DNA of 64,000 nt, taken from the NCBI RefSeq assembly GCF_947179165.1, contig NC_077245.1, positions 1,503,001 to 1,567,000 on the forward strand, read 5' to 3'. This DNA is from Solanum dulcamara (Eukaryota; Streptophyta; Magnoliopsida; Solanales; Solanaceae). A program made the translations under genes and the position numbers. Positions 46,579 through 57,348 of the stretch are shown in pieces. The first letter of the stretch is position 1, and each line of letters begins with the position of its first letter. The notes beneath the pieces were generated by a model. That model was given only the letters and a program-made list of their open reading frames with translations. It made no database searches and was not told the DNA's origin.

Positions 46579-49252
46579 ATGTTAACAGTACCTTCACTTT
46601 CCCGCTTTAAGTCTCCATTTATCAGCTCCCCTCTTAAGCTCTCTCCTCCTTCTTCTTCTTTTTTCACTCAGAAATTTCATCAAACATATCGTGGGCGAAA
46701 TTCTTATCCATGTATTAGAGCTGTGGATCTTGATCAAAACACGGTTTTTTTCTTTGTCAACTTCTCTTTTTCTGTTTTTCTTCCATAATTATTGCTTAAA
46801 TTTGGTTGATGTCACATGGCTGTTTTTTATTTTTATTAATTTGGGGGATTGTAATGTACTTGGCAGGTGATAGCAATTACAGTTGGGGTGCTCAGCGTTG
46901 CTATTGGAGTTGGAATTCCAGTTTTTTATGAAACCCAAATTGATAATGCTGTAGGTTTTTAAATTTAATTTTATGAAATATGCTCTTCGAATATATTTTT
47001 GTACCTTTCTTGATTATCAGGGGGTGGAGCTACGGTTCTACTTATGGGTTCGGCAGAATTCGGTAGCTTGGGCTCAAACTCTGTATTTGTGTTAAAAGGG
47101 TCCACTTAGTATGTATATATAACTTATCTGAAACCTAGTAAGTTGTCTTTTCTAGAATTTAGAAATCATAAACTCAAAATTCTAGATAAACTCAAAATTC
47201 TAGTTCGGCCTCTGTTGATTATAGGGGTGACATTGACTATATGCTACTTATTTTCCTTCTGGAATTCGATTTATAACTCTGTTTTCATAGTTAAAGAATG
47301 TACATTTTACAGGCAAAAAGAGAGAATACACAAGCCTGCTTCCCCTGCACTGGCACTGGTGCTCGTAAGTATTTCTTGAACTAGACTTTCCATTCTGTTG
47401 CTTCTTGATATGTTCGATCCGATAAGTACAAATGAGCCTAGAAGTATATTGTTATGTCCACAAGTTTACTTAAAACATTATTAGTACATAATTGACGGGT
47501 AGCACTCATCAAATGAGAAATTTGAGCTGAATGACTGCCCAGAGAACAGCAGAATTATATTTTGGCTTAATAAAACAATTTCGAGACAATCGCATTAAGT
47601 GAGAGTTTTCTATCTGCCTCGAACTCTCAGAAGTTTAGTTTCTTTTGAAAATGAATACTAGAAGCTAGTAATTCTTGTTGTTGAAGGAGTGCATACATTG
47701 GTTCAATAACAACAAAAGCAAAGTTCTGATTCGCGCTTGGCTTAGTTTTAGATGCTGTAGTACGTTTTCTGATGGTTTTTGGCCCATGAAGAACATGTTC
47801 ATCCATCCTTGTTATCACTCTATTCTTTCTTATAGGTCTTAGGAAAATAACTCGTATGGTTCCTTCCTATATTCTATTTTAAGATATAACTTGCACCACT
47901 TATTTTCTTCGTTTAGTGATGGTGCTCGTTGCTCAGTTCTAGTCATTTGTTTGCCAGCAAAGAGAAACTAGACTTTGGTTTGTGCTATCACCGTCTCTTA
48001 TTTTAGTGATGTTTTTGTTTGTATATATCAATTATCAACTTCCGGAAGTCCGAGCAAAGACACTAAACCCACATTTCAATTGCTTTCATGGATCTTAAGC
48101 TGGGTTATTGAATTGGCCTAGTTTTTTATAACTTTAAATTGGCATGTATGACTTGATCAAAATCTCTGACATGATGGATAGAGCGAATTGTGCATTTCTT
48201 AATATGGATCGAGGATTTATTTTTTTAATCACGTAATGTATGGCACTTTAAAGATCTCATTGGAGGTTGACGCCTATCCCTTAGCATGTCTCTAGTGCCA
48301 GGAATTTCTGGATTGCAGCTACTTACATGAATGACCAATTACCAATGAGCTTCTAGGATATCTGTGGCTGTGATTGCAACAATTTTGTTCAACTTGCCAC
48401 TTCGTCCTGGCTTGACTTGAATCTTTCCTTCTAATAACTAACGTCATTGTAATTGGGAAGTGTTCTAATGCTGACCCTAGGGTGATTTTTATGATTTGAG
48501 GTTTTTGTTTATCTAATATTTGCTCGGTGACTAATCTTGATAATTGTCACCTTAAACATCAAAGTGAATCTTGGGTGTCATGTGCCATCAATTACGATGC
48601 AATATTGATGCATGCATAGACATTGCGTCACGCAATAGGAGTGGAGAATTGAGTAATTGAACCACAAGATCTAACTGAGGTTTGATTATTCCAAAAGTTG
48701 TTAGTAGATTGTCTGACCAAAGACTGTACAGCAAGTTAATCTTTAAAACCTAACATCATTTTGAGGACTGACTCAGAGCTAATAATTATGAGGAAAGGTT
48801 TATATTGCAGAGAAATGCAGATTTTGCATGGGTACTGGCAGTGTGACAGTGGAGCTTGGAGGGGGTGAGACAGAAGTCTCTCGGTGCATCAACTGTGACG
48901 GTGCTGGTGGTTTGACTTGCACAACATGTCAAGGCAGTGGCATTCAACCTCGGTACCTTGATCGCAGGTGAGTGATTTTTTTACACCTCTTTGTTACACC
49001 AAAAATAAAAACTTATAACTACTTGTTTAGAAATAGATTGTTGGCAGAATGCGACTTCTGTTAGAATTTTGTATGATAAAGAGAACTTAGAACTCAGTTC
49101 CGCCTTACCTAAATTTTCTCCAAAATGTTATACATGGTCTTATAGTTAGTCATTTTCTTACATTGGTAGCATATGACCCTTTACTTCCGTTGGAGAAACT
49201 AATACTGAGATTGCCATTTCTGTTTGACAGGGAATTTAAGGATGACGATTAG
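46579..49252 (+). CDS. LQY1: LQY1, thylakoid DnaJ-type zinc-finger protein
   Basis: Five exons: 46579-46743, 46867-46950, 47313-47364, 48811-48967 and 49231-49252, giving 159 residues. LQY1 is a thylakoid protein disulfide isomerase-like factor that helps repair and reassemble photosystem II. The N-terminus is a transit peptide rich in S, P and F. A membrane segment spans about residues 56-75 ('VIAITVGVLSVAIGVGIPVF') and is followed by 'YETQIDNAAKRENTQ'. Four CxxCxGxG motifs follow: C92-C95, C103-C106, C126-C129 and C137-C140. There is no J domain. The end, 'GIQPRYLDRREFKDDD', matches Arabidopsis LQY1 (At1g75690, from memory) almost exactly. Intron 3 is 1.4 kb. Confidence 0.95.
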
Positions 49253-50083
49253 ATATGGAAGAACATTCAACATGGATGCCACAACTTGTTTATTTTCTAG
49301 AAGACCTGTCATTTTGACCCAGATATATTGACAGAAATTTCCTGTAAAATTCATTTATGTTTACCCCCCCTCTCTGCCTTTCTCAGTTTTTTACATATTC
49401 CTTTTGCCTTTTGTTCTTACATGTAAACATTAACAATGGAGCAATACATGATTTCATTACTAGCTTTGTCCAAAAGCTACATGTTGTAAAAGAGCCAAAG
49501 ATGGTGTCTTTGGAGTACAGTTGAGGCAATGAAAATGTGCAGTTGTGTATTGCATTTTCTTTTTTATGGATTATACATCTTGTAAGTTTTTTTCAAGATT
49601 AAAATGGAGCATTACACGACCGAGTGCTAATAATTAAGATTTCCTTGGAATCCTTTTTCTTTTTAAAATTTAGTTTAAGTTTTATACATCCTCAGTGTAA
49701 ATAACTTTGTACTCCATCCGTCATCAGGTCATCCAAATGATATATGCACGTAAGATTTTCATAATGGATGATATTTAAATATTAAAACTAAGATAGGTTA
49801 TCTATTATAACAAATAAAGATGACATAATTGATTGATGTGATATTACTTAAACTCTTAAAATAAAATGTGCGTAAAAAAAATAGGAAAAAATACACACAT
49901 TTTAAACATCTTGGATCAGTTGGGAGGAAAAAGAAGAAGAAACTTTTCGAATGGTCATTCAATTAAAGTAAAATAAGAAAGAAATATAGAGACAAAATTC
50001 GAAACCGGGTGATCCAAATGATATATACATGTAAGATTAAGAAAAATATGGAGACAAAATTCGATAGGATAAAAAGGAAGAAC
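49253..50083. other. LQY1 3' region and spacer
   Basis: LQY1 3' UTR first. Then two related stretches, 'ccaaatgatatatgcacgta' (about 49734) and 'ccaaatgatatatacatgta' (about 50013), form a short direct repeat. 'gagacaaaattcga' also occurs twice (49990 and 50050). Nothing else is seen. Confidence 0.6.
50071..50075 (-). terminator. Pol III terminator of tRNA-Ser
   Basis: Five A on the plus strand read TTTTT on the minus strand, eight bases after the tRNA 3' end. This is a typical Pol III stop. Confidence 0.75.
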
Positions 50084-50164
50084 GTCGACAGCAGGGTTCG
50101 AACCTGCGCGGGCGAAGCCCAACAGATTTCAAGTCTGTCTCCTTAACCACTCGGACATATCGAC
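50084..50164 (-). tRNA. tRNA-Ser(UGA)
   Basis: Minus strand, 81 nt, without intron. The acceptor stem pairs GTCGATA with TGTCGAC (7 bp, one G-T). The anticodon TGA lies at 50131-50129 in the loop 'cttgaaa'. A long variable arm, 'tgggcttcgcccg', is the class II mark of serine tRNA. The A box ('tgtccgagtgg') and B box ('ggttcgaaccc') are intact, and the discriminator base is G, as expected for eukaryotic serine tRNA. UGA reads UCA and related serine codons. It sits head-to-head with DPH5, with about 190 bp between. Confidence 0.97.
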
Positions 50165-50227
50165 ATTTGTTCTGACCTCGACATAGCATAAATTAGGTCC
50201 AAAATATTTCAATTTACGAATTCCCCT

Positions 50228-50235
50228 TAGGGTTT
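50228..50235 (+). promoter_or_regulatory. Telo-box upstream of DPH5
   Basis: 'tagggttt' (complement AAACCCTA) lies 117 bp before the DPH5 start codon and about 60 bp from the tRNA 5' end. It is the same motif as upstream of TRM6. Confidence 0.6.
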
Positions 50236-50351
50236 AAATTCATCGTCTCCCTCGTCCAACTGGAAACAAGAACCCCAAAACGTGCTTCCTCTGTTTCTCG
50301 TACTGGAACTTGTAATTTGAAGTATATTGGAATAGTAGGGAAGGGAGAATC

Positions 50352-53300
50352 ATGCTGTATATAATAGGTCTGGGATTGGGGGATGATAAAGATATAACTT
50401 TGAAAGGTCTTGAAGCTGTAAAAAAATGCAGCAAAGTATACATGGAAGCTTACACTTCACTTCTCTCTTTTGGGCTCTCCCCAAATGGCCTTTCCAATCT
50501 GGTTAGAAAAAAAGCTACTGTCTTTTCTTGTAATATCACTTTCAGTTAGTTAAAAAAAAGTGATTTTGATGATAAAGTTCTGAATTTTTTTTCCAGGAAA
50601 ATCTTTATGGAAGATCAATTACACTTGCTGATAGAGAAATGGTTGAGGAGAAAGCTGATGAGATCCTTAATGAAGCTAAATCTTCTGACGTGGCTTTTCT
50701 AGTTGTTGGTGATCCTTTTGGGTAATCTTCAATAATTTGATATGCTTATTTATTTGAATAATGAAAACCCTTTTCGTTATTTAACTTTCAGTTGGTTTCA
50801 ATTTTTGATCTTGGTTAGGGTAGAAGGTTAGTTGTTCGGCGAGGGTTGTCTAGCTTTCCTACAGGTTAGACTTGGGGCAGTATGACGCCCGTACCTGTTT
50901 CTCCTTTGGTACCAGCAGTATTAGCAGTTTTTGCATAGATTTTGTCTTGCGATCTATGTTTGCTACCCTTTGCGTCTTGTGTTTTGGTTATCATAAGAAT
51001 TTGCTGCTGTTACTGTTTCCCTTCTCTATATGCTATGTGATGCTTCCTTCAGTATATGTTTTATTTCTTTCCTTTTGTATGTTCTTTGATTTGTGTTACT
51101 TGAGTCGGGAGTCTTTTAGCACCGGATATGTTGTTGTTATTGTTGGTCAGTTCTTGTAGCTTTGTTCAATCTTGTTTCACTTTGTATGGTCAATTTCTCA
51201 AAGAATTTGATTGTAAATTAGGAGATTTGAAAATCTTTTTGCCTTCGAAAGAAGATAAAGAAGGTAGATAGGCTATGAATGATTGTACCTATTTTGAAGT
51301 GAACATTCACCTTGATTCTCTAAAATCAAGAACAATAATAGGTTGCTTCTTTAAGTTTCGATCATGTGCTAGCAAATCATTGAACTTTGTCGCAAAACAC
51401 CAAGTAAATTATCAGTAATTTATCATTCTAAGTTAGGAAGAGTGTGGAATACGGACCTTTGTATTGTTTTTAAAACTATGTTCATGCGTTCCTCTTTCAA
51501 TATTAGTTATGCCTTCTATTTTGAATATAAAATTGACAGTTGAAATCGCTTATAAGAGAAATCATGTAAATGTTATGTCGAGACTCTCATTCCATTTTAC
51601 GTAGAAGTATTGGATGACTTGCAGAATTTCTCTAAAACGATCAACTTTGTTGATATATGGTAGCAAAGGCTTAATTGGCTAATCTTCCTTGAGAGGAGAA
51701 TATTTTCAAATGTCTTGTTTTGTTTATGGATTTAATAAAGCAGTAAAAATACAAAGATGGTTCTTTTCTTGTTGCCCTGTTGATGTTCTTTCACTTATCT
51801 ACTTCCTATTCTCTCCATCATATGTCAATATTCAATACAGAGCCACAACCCACACTGATATTGTTGTCCGTGCTAAGAAGCTGGGTGTGGATGTTAAGGT
51901 GATACACAATGCATCTGTGATGAATGCTGTTGGAGTGTGTGGCTTACAACTCTACCATTATGGAGAGACAGTTTCCATACCATTCTTCACTGAGACCTGG
52001 AGGCCTGATAGTTTCTATGAGAAGATTAGAGAAAACCGAAAGCTTGGACTACACACACTCTGCTTGTTAGGTAAGTAGCTATTTAACTATTTTGTTTGAT
52101 TCTTATATTGGTGGTGTCCGGGGCAACCTGTGACTAAATGACTGAGCAGCCTATTCAGTTCACTAGCACATGTTGTCAAGGGTATCTTGCGCACCAAGGT
52201 TAGCATATGGGCTCACACAAAATGTGCGCTTGGCACAAGATCTTGTTACTCCCATACAACTGCAGTGAGCTAATGAGAATAAGTAGTTGAGGTTCCGCAG
52301 AAAATAGCTTGACGCAAGGATGATAAAAAGCTTAAGACACTCATTCTTGTTACTCCCTCAACTGATAGACCATCCCCTTAGGGATTGTTATTTGGCTACA
52401 TCACAAGTAATGTGTTAACTTTATATTCCATCTATAAGACTATAAATTTTCAGTTGACGGTCTATCATCTTTTGCTTCTAAATGGAAGCTTTTTACCCAA
52501 CGTACTTCTGGACTGGTTTTCAGAGGGTTCAGTTCTCAACCATTGCTCACTGTTGTAGTGCTAACAATGGATGCTTCACATGAAACTAGATGTTTCTAGT
52601 TAACTTTTTGTTTTACTTTGCCGGTGACTTGTTGGGTTACAAAAGTACTTGATCAATCTTTTATTCCCCTTTTTTCGTGCTGCTTTCTCCATTTAATTGC
52701 ATCTTCATCTTCTGATTTGCAGATATACGAGTGAAAGAACCCACCATTGAATCTCTTTGCAGGTTAGACTTCAATATTGCTTCCATTTATTCTTAGACGA
52801 ATTGCTTGAAGTGGTATGTGACCCTGATGTTATTCTCAGAGGAAAGAAGCAGTATGAACCACCCAGGTTTATGACAGTTAACACGGCAATCGAGCAGCTC
52901 TTAGAAGTTGAAGAAGCCCGTGGAGAATCTGGTATGTTCATGAGTTTTATGCTTTTGCTTGAGAAAATGGTAATCCTTCAGCAGAATCTATCTTGGATCT
53001 CTGGCAATTGACTAGTATTAGACTTTATCCTAAAATTATTTTTTCTTCGGGAATTTTTTGGGGGAGGTGAACTATTATAAATAGCCTATTTCCCTTAGTT
53101 TGTCCAAGTTTGCAGTACTTCACTCTGTGAGAGCAAGATGTGATTTACTTGATATAGAGTCTTGAAGACCCATCCCTTCTGTTATCTCTATGATTCCTTA
53201 TGAGACCCCCACTTTGCATGCTCTTCTTTAGCTAAAAACAGAATCTGACGGCTTGTGTAAATGTTTGCCAAACACGCCCATACATCATCTGTTTTTTGTG

Positions 53301-53974
53301 CTTTGATTATACTATTGTTTGGACCGTTTTCGTTATCTACTTATTTACTCTAATATTCTTGTCTGACCTTGTTCTATGTTTTTATTGAGCCGAGGGTCTT
53401 TCGGAAACAGCCGTCCTACATTGGTAGGAGTCAGGTCTGCGTACACTCTACCCTCCCCAGATCCCACGATGTGGGATTTCACTGGGTTGTTGTTGTTGTT
53501 GTTGTATAATAAGTTAGTTTCCTTAACATAACTAAGAGAGCTGGTAAGTATTTTTTTCTGCTCTTATGAGCTCAATCAAGAACTCAATCTGAAGCAAACA
53601 GTATGATAATGGACATGGTTTAGTAATGCCTCTAACCTACGCCTTATTTACAAGCATGACGTACTTATTGTGTATAATTGACATCTAGTTTTGTTTTAGC
53701 CCCGTCTTTATGGCATGTATTGTAATAAAGGATGTTGTTTGACATTTATAGTGACTAACATTTCAATTTGCTTCATGTTTTAAAAATTGCAGTATACGGT
53801 GAAAATACAATTTGTGTTGGTTTTGCGCGGCTGGGGAGTGAAGACCAGAAGGTGGTTGCTGGTTCAATGAAGCAACTTCTAACAGTTGACTTTGGGCCTC
53901 CATTGCATTGCTTAGTCATAGTTGGCAAAACACACCCTGTTGAAGAAGAAATGCTGGAATTTTATGGGCTTTAG
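50352..53974 (+). CDS. DPH5: Diphthine methyl ester synthase DPH5
   Basis: Six exons: 50352-50501, 50597-50721, 51841-52070, 52723-52762, 52840-52931 and 53793-53974, giving 272 residues, close to the Arabidopsis protein. DPH5 methylates the modified histidine of eEF2 during diphthamide synthesis in the cytosol, using S-adenosylmethionine. It is a tetrapyrrole-methylase type fold. Seen here: the N-terminal strand '[19 protein letters not shown]', the SAM-site stretch '[18 protein letters not shown]' at about 87-104, '[20 protein letters not shown]' and '[16 protein letters not shown]'. Further along are '[20 protein letters not shown]', then '[13 protein letters not shown]' and '[20 protein letters not shown]'. 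The start is the first ATG. Intron 2 (1.1 kb) and intron 5 (0.86 kb) carry SINE-like sequence. Phase closes at all junctions. Confidence 0.95.
51098..51150 (+). mobile_element. SINE 3' fragment in DPH5 intron 2
   Basis: 'gagtcgggagtcttttagc' followed by 'ttgttgttattgttgg' looks like the body end and TTG tail of the SINE seen complete at 53392-53508. Confidence 0.4.
53392..53508 (+). mobile_element. SINE-like repeat in DPH5 intron 5
   Basis: 'gagccgagggtctttcgga', 'ggtctgcgtacactctaccc', 'cagatcccacgatgtggga' and a tail of five TTG triplets are the 3' part of a TS-like SINE in sense orientation. The tRNA-like 5' head is not clear. Confidence 0.7.
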
Positions 53975-54184
53975 AAAACTTATCACAGGATTGCAATAGC
54001 AAATATTGTATTCATGTGTTGCCTTTTGTATTGTACCATTCCATTCTTTTTGGTGACTATTTATTTAGGCATTAGATGAGTATGATAAATAGTTTGCTTT
54101 GTAAACTCTTTCCATGTTCAAGTGACTTCACATATTTTCAAGAATTCTTGGTTAATTTTGTTATCTTTCACAAGTATTCTTATT

Positions 54185-54285
54185 ATTATGATAATAACAA
54201 CATATCCAATGTAGTCCTACAAATAGAGTATGGAGAATAAGATGTACGGAGACCTCATCGCTACTTTTGTGGGGACAAGTATTCT
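54185..54285 (-). mobile_element. SINE-like fragment, minus strand
   Basis: 'aataacaacatatccaatgt' and 'gtcctacaaatagagtatgg' are the complement of the SINE tail and body words seen at 53392-53508, with many changes. It is truncated. Confidence 0.45.
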
Positions 54286-54488
54286 TATTACATTTTTCTT
54301 GTACACACTATGGTTCATCGTTGGCTAATGCTATTAAGTTGGGGAACATCTTGGTAAAATGTCTTTTCTTCCAACCATATAGAAAATTAAATGGAGAAAT
54401 CAGGTGAGTGAGGATTTATATAACAAATTGTAGAGTTCATTAACCGTAATGCTTAAATGGTTCATTCATATTATATCAATTTTATATA

Positions 54489-55804
54489 GGGAAAAGGCAT
54501 AAATTTCCTGCTAAAGTTATATTAAAAAATCAATTACATTTTAAATTATCATGACGATCTATTACACATCTAAACTACCTAAAAGTGAAATTATTACCCC
54601 CTACAACTAATGTGGCAAAAAAAAAGAGTAGCGCGTCAAAAATTTCTGTAAAGTAAAAAACAAAATCACTCACCCTCACATCCTTTCTTCATCACACCAC
54701 CTACCCTCTTCTTCTTCACACTCACTTACCCACCTCCATTTACTCCCATTTTGAATCTTGATTTTTTTTCATTCAAAACCCATTAAAGTAAAAAAAATTA
54801 AAAAACAAAATCACCCCAAACCCGCGTCCTTTCTTCTTCACACCCACCTACCTTCTTCTTCGTTACATCCACCTTTATTTACTCCATATTTTGAATCTTG
54901 ATTTTTTTTCTTTCAAAACTCATTAAGAAGAAGAATTCTTCTCCCCATTTTGATGGAGAAGACGATTGGGGTTTGGGGGGGGGGGTTGTCGGATGGGTGG
55001 TTAATAATTAATTAGGAGTTAATTAGTATAAAATATAGTTAATAAAAGAAAATTAATTAATAAAGAAAAGAAAAAAAATATAAAAAATCGGATGGTAGTT
55101 AATAATTAATTAGGAGTTAATTAATATCAAATATAGTTAATAAAAGAAAAGTTAATTAATAAAAAAAAGAAAAGAAATATAAAAAATTGGATGGATGATT
55201 AATAATTAATTAGGAGCTAATTAGTATAAAATATAGTTAATAAAAGAAATGTTAATTAATAAAGAAAAGAAAAAAATATAAAAAATCGGATGGATAGTTA
55301 ATAATTAATTATGAGTTAATTAGTTTTAAATATAGTTAATAAAAGAAAAATTTATTAATAAAAAAAAGAAAAAAAATATAAAAGATCGGATGGATAGTTA
55401 ATAATTAATCATGAGTTAATTAGTTTTAAATATAGTTAATAAAAGAAAAAATCATTAATAAAAAAAAGAAAGGAAAAAAATATAAAAGATCGGATGGATA
55501 GTTAATAATTAATTATGAGTTAATTAGTATAAAATATAGTCAATAAAAGAAAAGTTAATTAATAAAGAAAAGAAAAGAAAAAATATAAAAAATTATAATT
55601 TCTGACGTTGCGATTACATGGCGATGACGTAGCGCTACGTGACAGTGAGTGTAATACACCACATATTATGAGAGTGGTGTTATGCATTTAGGGGGTAATA
55701 AATTTACTTTTAGATAGTTTAGGTGTATAATAGATCGTCATAATAATTTAAGTGTGTAATTGATTTTTCGATATAATTTTAGAAAAAAAATTATACCTTT
55801 TCTC
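54489..55804. mobile_element. Non-autonomous TIR transposon, about 1.3 kb
   Basis: Long terminal inverted repeats of about 110 bp. The left arm runs 'gggaaaaggcataaat ... ctaaaagtgaaattattacc' (54489 to about 54600). The right arm is its complement (about 55695-55804, ending 'ataccttttctc'). 'tttatata' words flank both ends: 'ttttatata' at 54480-54488 and at 55806-55814, consistent with a 9-10 bp target duplication of Mutator-like type, with one extra base on the right. The interior has no transposase. It has two copies of a 'catcctttcttcttcacacc' block (about 54670-54790 and 54825-54930) and a minisatellite. Confidence 0.75.
54984..55595 (+). repeat. Minisatellite of about 100 bp, six copies
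   Basis: The unit begins 'cggatggatagttaataatt' and contains 'aattaggagttaattagtat', 'aaatatagttaataaaagaa' and an A/G-rich end. Copies start near 54988, 55090, 55190, 55290, 55389 and 55491 and are about 98-104 bp apart. They lie wholly within the TIR transposon. Confidence 0.85.
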
Positions 55805-57348
55805 TTTTTATATATATAAAAAATATACATATGTAAATTGCTAAAGTGTCATAATTCACTTCTTTCAAGTGTATTCCCATCAGTACTACCAGAACCTATG
55901 TTAGGTGTAACATAAAATCTAGTGCATTAATTGGTTCCATCATGCAATGAACTCTATTTATTTTAGCTGTTGGATGTATACCACCACTAGTGAAAAAGAA
56001 AGATAATGACAATTAACTGGTAGATTATTAAGTAATAACTGTTATACTGCTGAATATCATTCCGCCGTCTAATTTATAAAATATATACATATATAATTTA
56101 GATTTTTTTTTTTTTTATATATATATATAATTAGGTCCAGTGACAATCACAAATCATTAATTTTTAATTTTTTCCTTTTAAACTTAATTAGTCCTTAGTG
56201 AGAGGACAACTGTCAAGTGTCAAATGACAATATTTCTTTTTCTGGCCAACTGACACTACTTAATGGTAAGTAGCTTTCGATGCACATGAAGTACCAACCG
56301 AATGGAATTACGATTGTACCCCCAAAACACCCAAAAACAACAAACATTTTAATTAAGCTCAATAACAACCCAATCATATGTATGGAAGTTCTAAAATAGA
56401 GAACTCCAAGATTTCTAAAGGAAGTTTACTACTATAAAATTGTAATTTATTTGGGTTTTCCACCATGTGTGCACAATAATAATTAATAAGCTAATCATTT
56501 ATAGGAAAGTCCGGACTAATTTTGATTGGGAATATTCTATTTATTTGAACAATAATATTGATATAGTTTTGCTTTGATTTTAAAAAAAATTAGAATAAAA
56601 ATATGCGACTAAATATATTTTTTATATAATACGATAGGAAAATAATTTGTTTCTTTTCTATTATCTATTATACCATATGAACTAAAAAAAAATTGTCAAA
56701 TTAACCTTCAATGAATCTATCAGTTTGATATACTCTTTATAAATTTCTACTGTCCAAACTTGGTCTAAAGATTTCAATTTTTCAAAGGTGGTTTGTTGAG
56801 ATTTTCTTATAACGAAAGTCAATTGTTTTCCTCCCCAAATCTCGTTTAAGATCCTCACAAAAAAAACAATGGCATAATCGTCATTCTTCCAGACTGTGAA
56901 TAAAAACATCTTGAATCTGAAGACAAAAAAATCATCATCTTCAGAAAAATATTGTCGGTGCCCTGTTCTATCCCCCATCTACCTTAAGTCTCTCTTCTTT
57001 TTTTTCTTCTTTCAAACAAACCAATTTCATTTTCCGTCCTAAATTTTCTCCATTATTTTCTTCTTCAATCTCTCCAAAATTTTTCAATTTTTTTTAAAAA
57101 TTCTTTTCACCTGCATTGCGGCCTATAATTTTTCCTCTACCAAAAGAAGAAATTTTCCATCCATATAGTCCCGCATTGCTGTATGCGGGATCATTAAATC
57201 AGGTTTTGAAACATACCCTTTTTCTCATTTTCTTCATTTTATTGAAATTTGTGCCAAAGATCAAATTTTTATGAGATCTGAATGATAAAGATTGAATTTT
57301 TATGTTTTCTTGATAAAAATGCAGGTAAATTTGTTGAGGTGAATAAGG

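Larger units (their letters stand above)
53975..57348. other. Spacer between DPH5 and GH9, with transposon
   Basis: Contains the DPH5 3' UTR, a SINE-like fragment (54185-54285), the TIR transposon (54489-55804), and then AT-rich sequence with a T and TA run near 56106-56130. The last about 350 bp before 57349 is pyrimidine-rich and is the likely GH9 5' UTR. The minus-strand open frame at 56682-56978 has no recognisable family and I do not call it. Confidence 0.6.

Noticed and set aside
56682..56978. Minus-strand open frame of 98 codons
   Set aside because: No recognisable family, AT-rich, without a convincing partner exon. It lies in the probable promoter of the GH9 gene.
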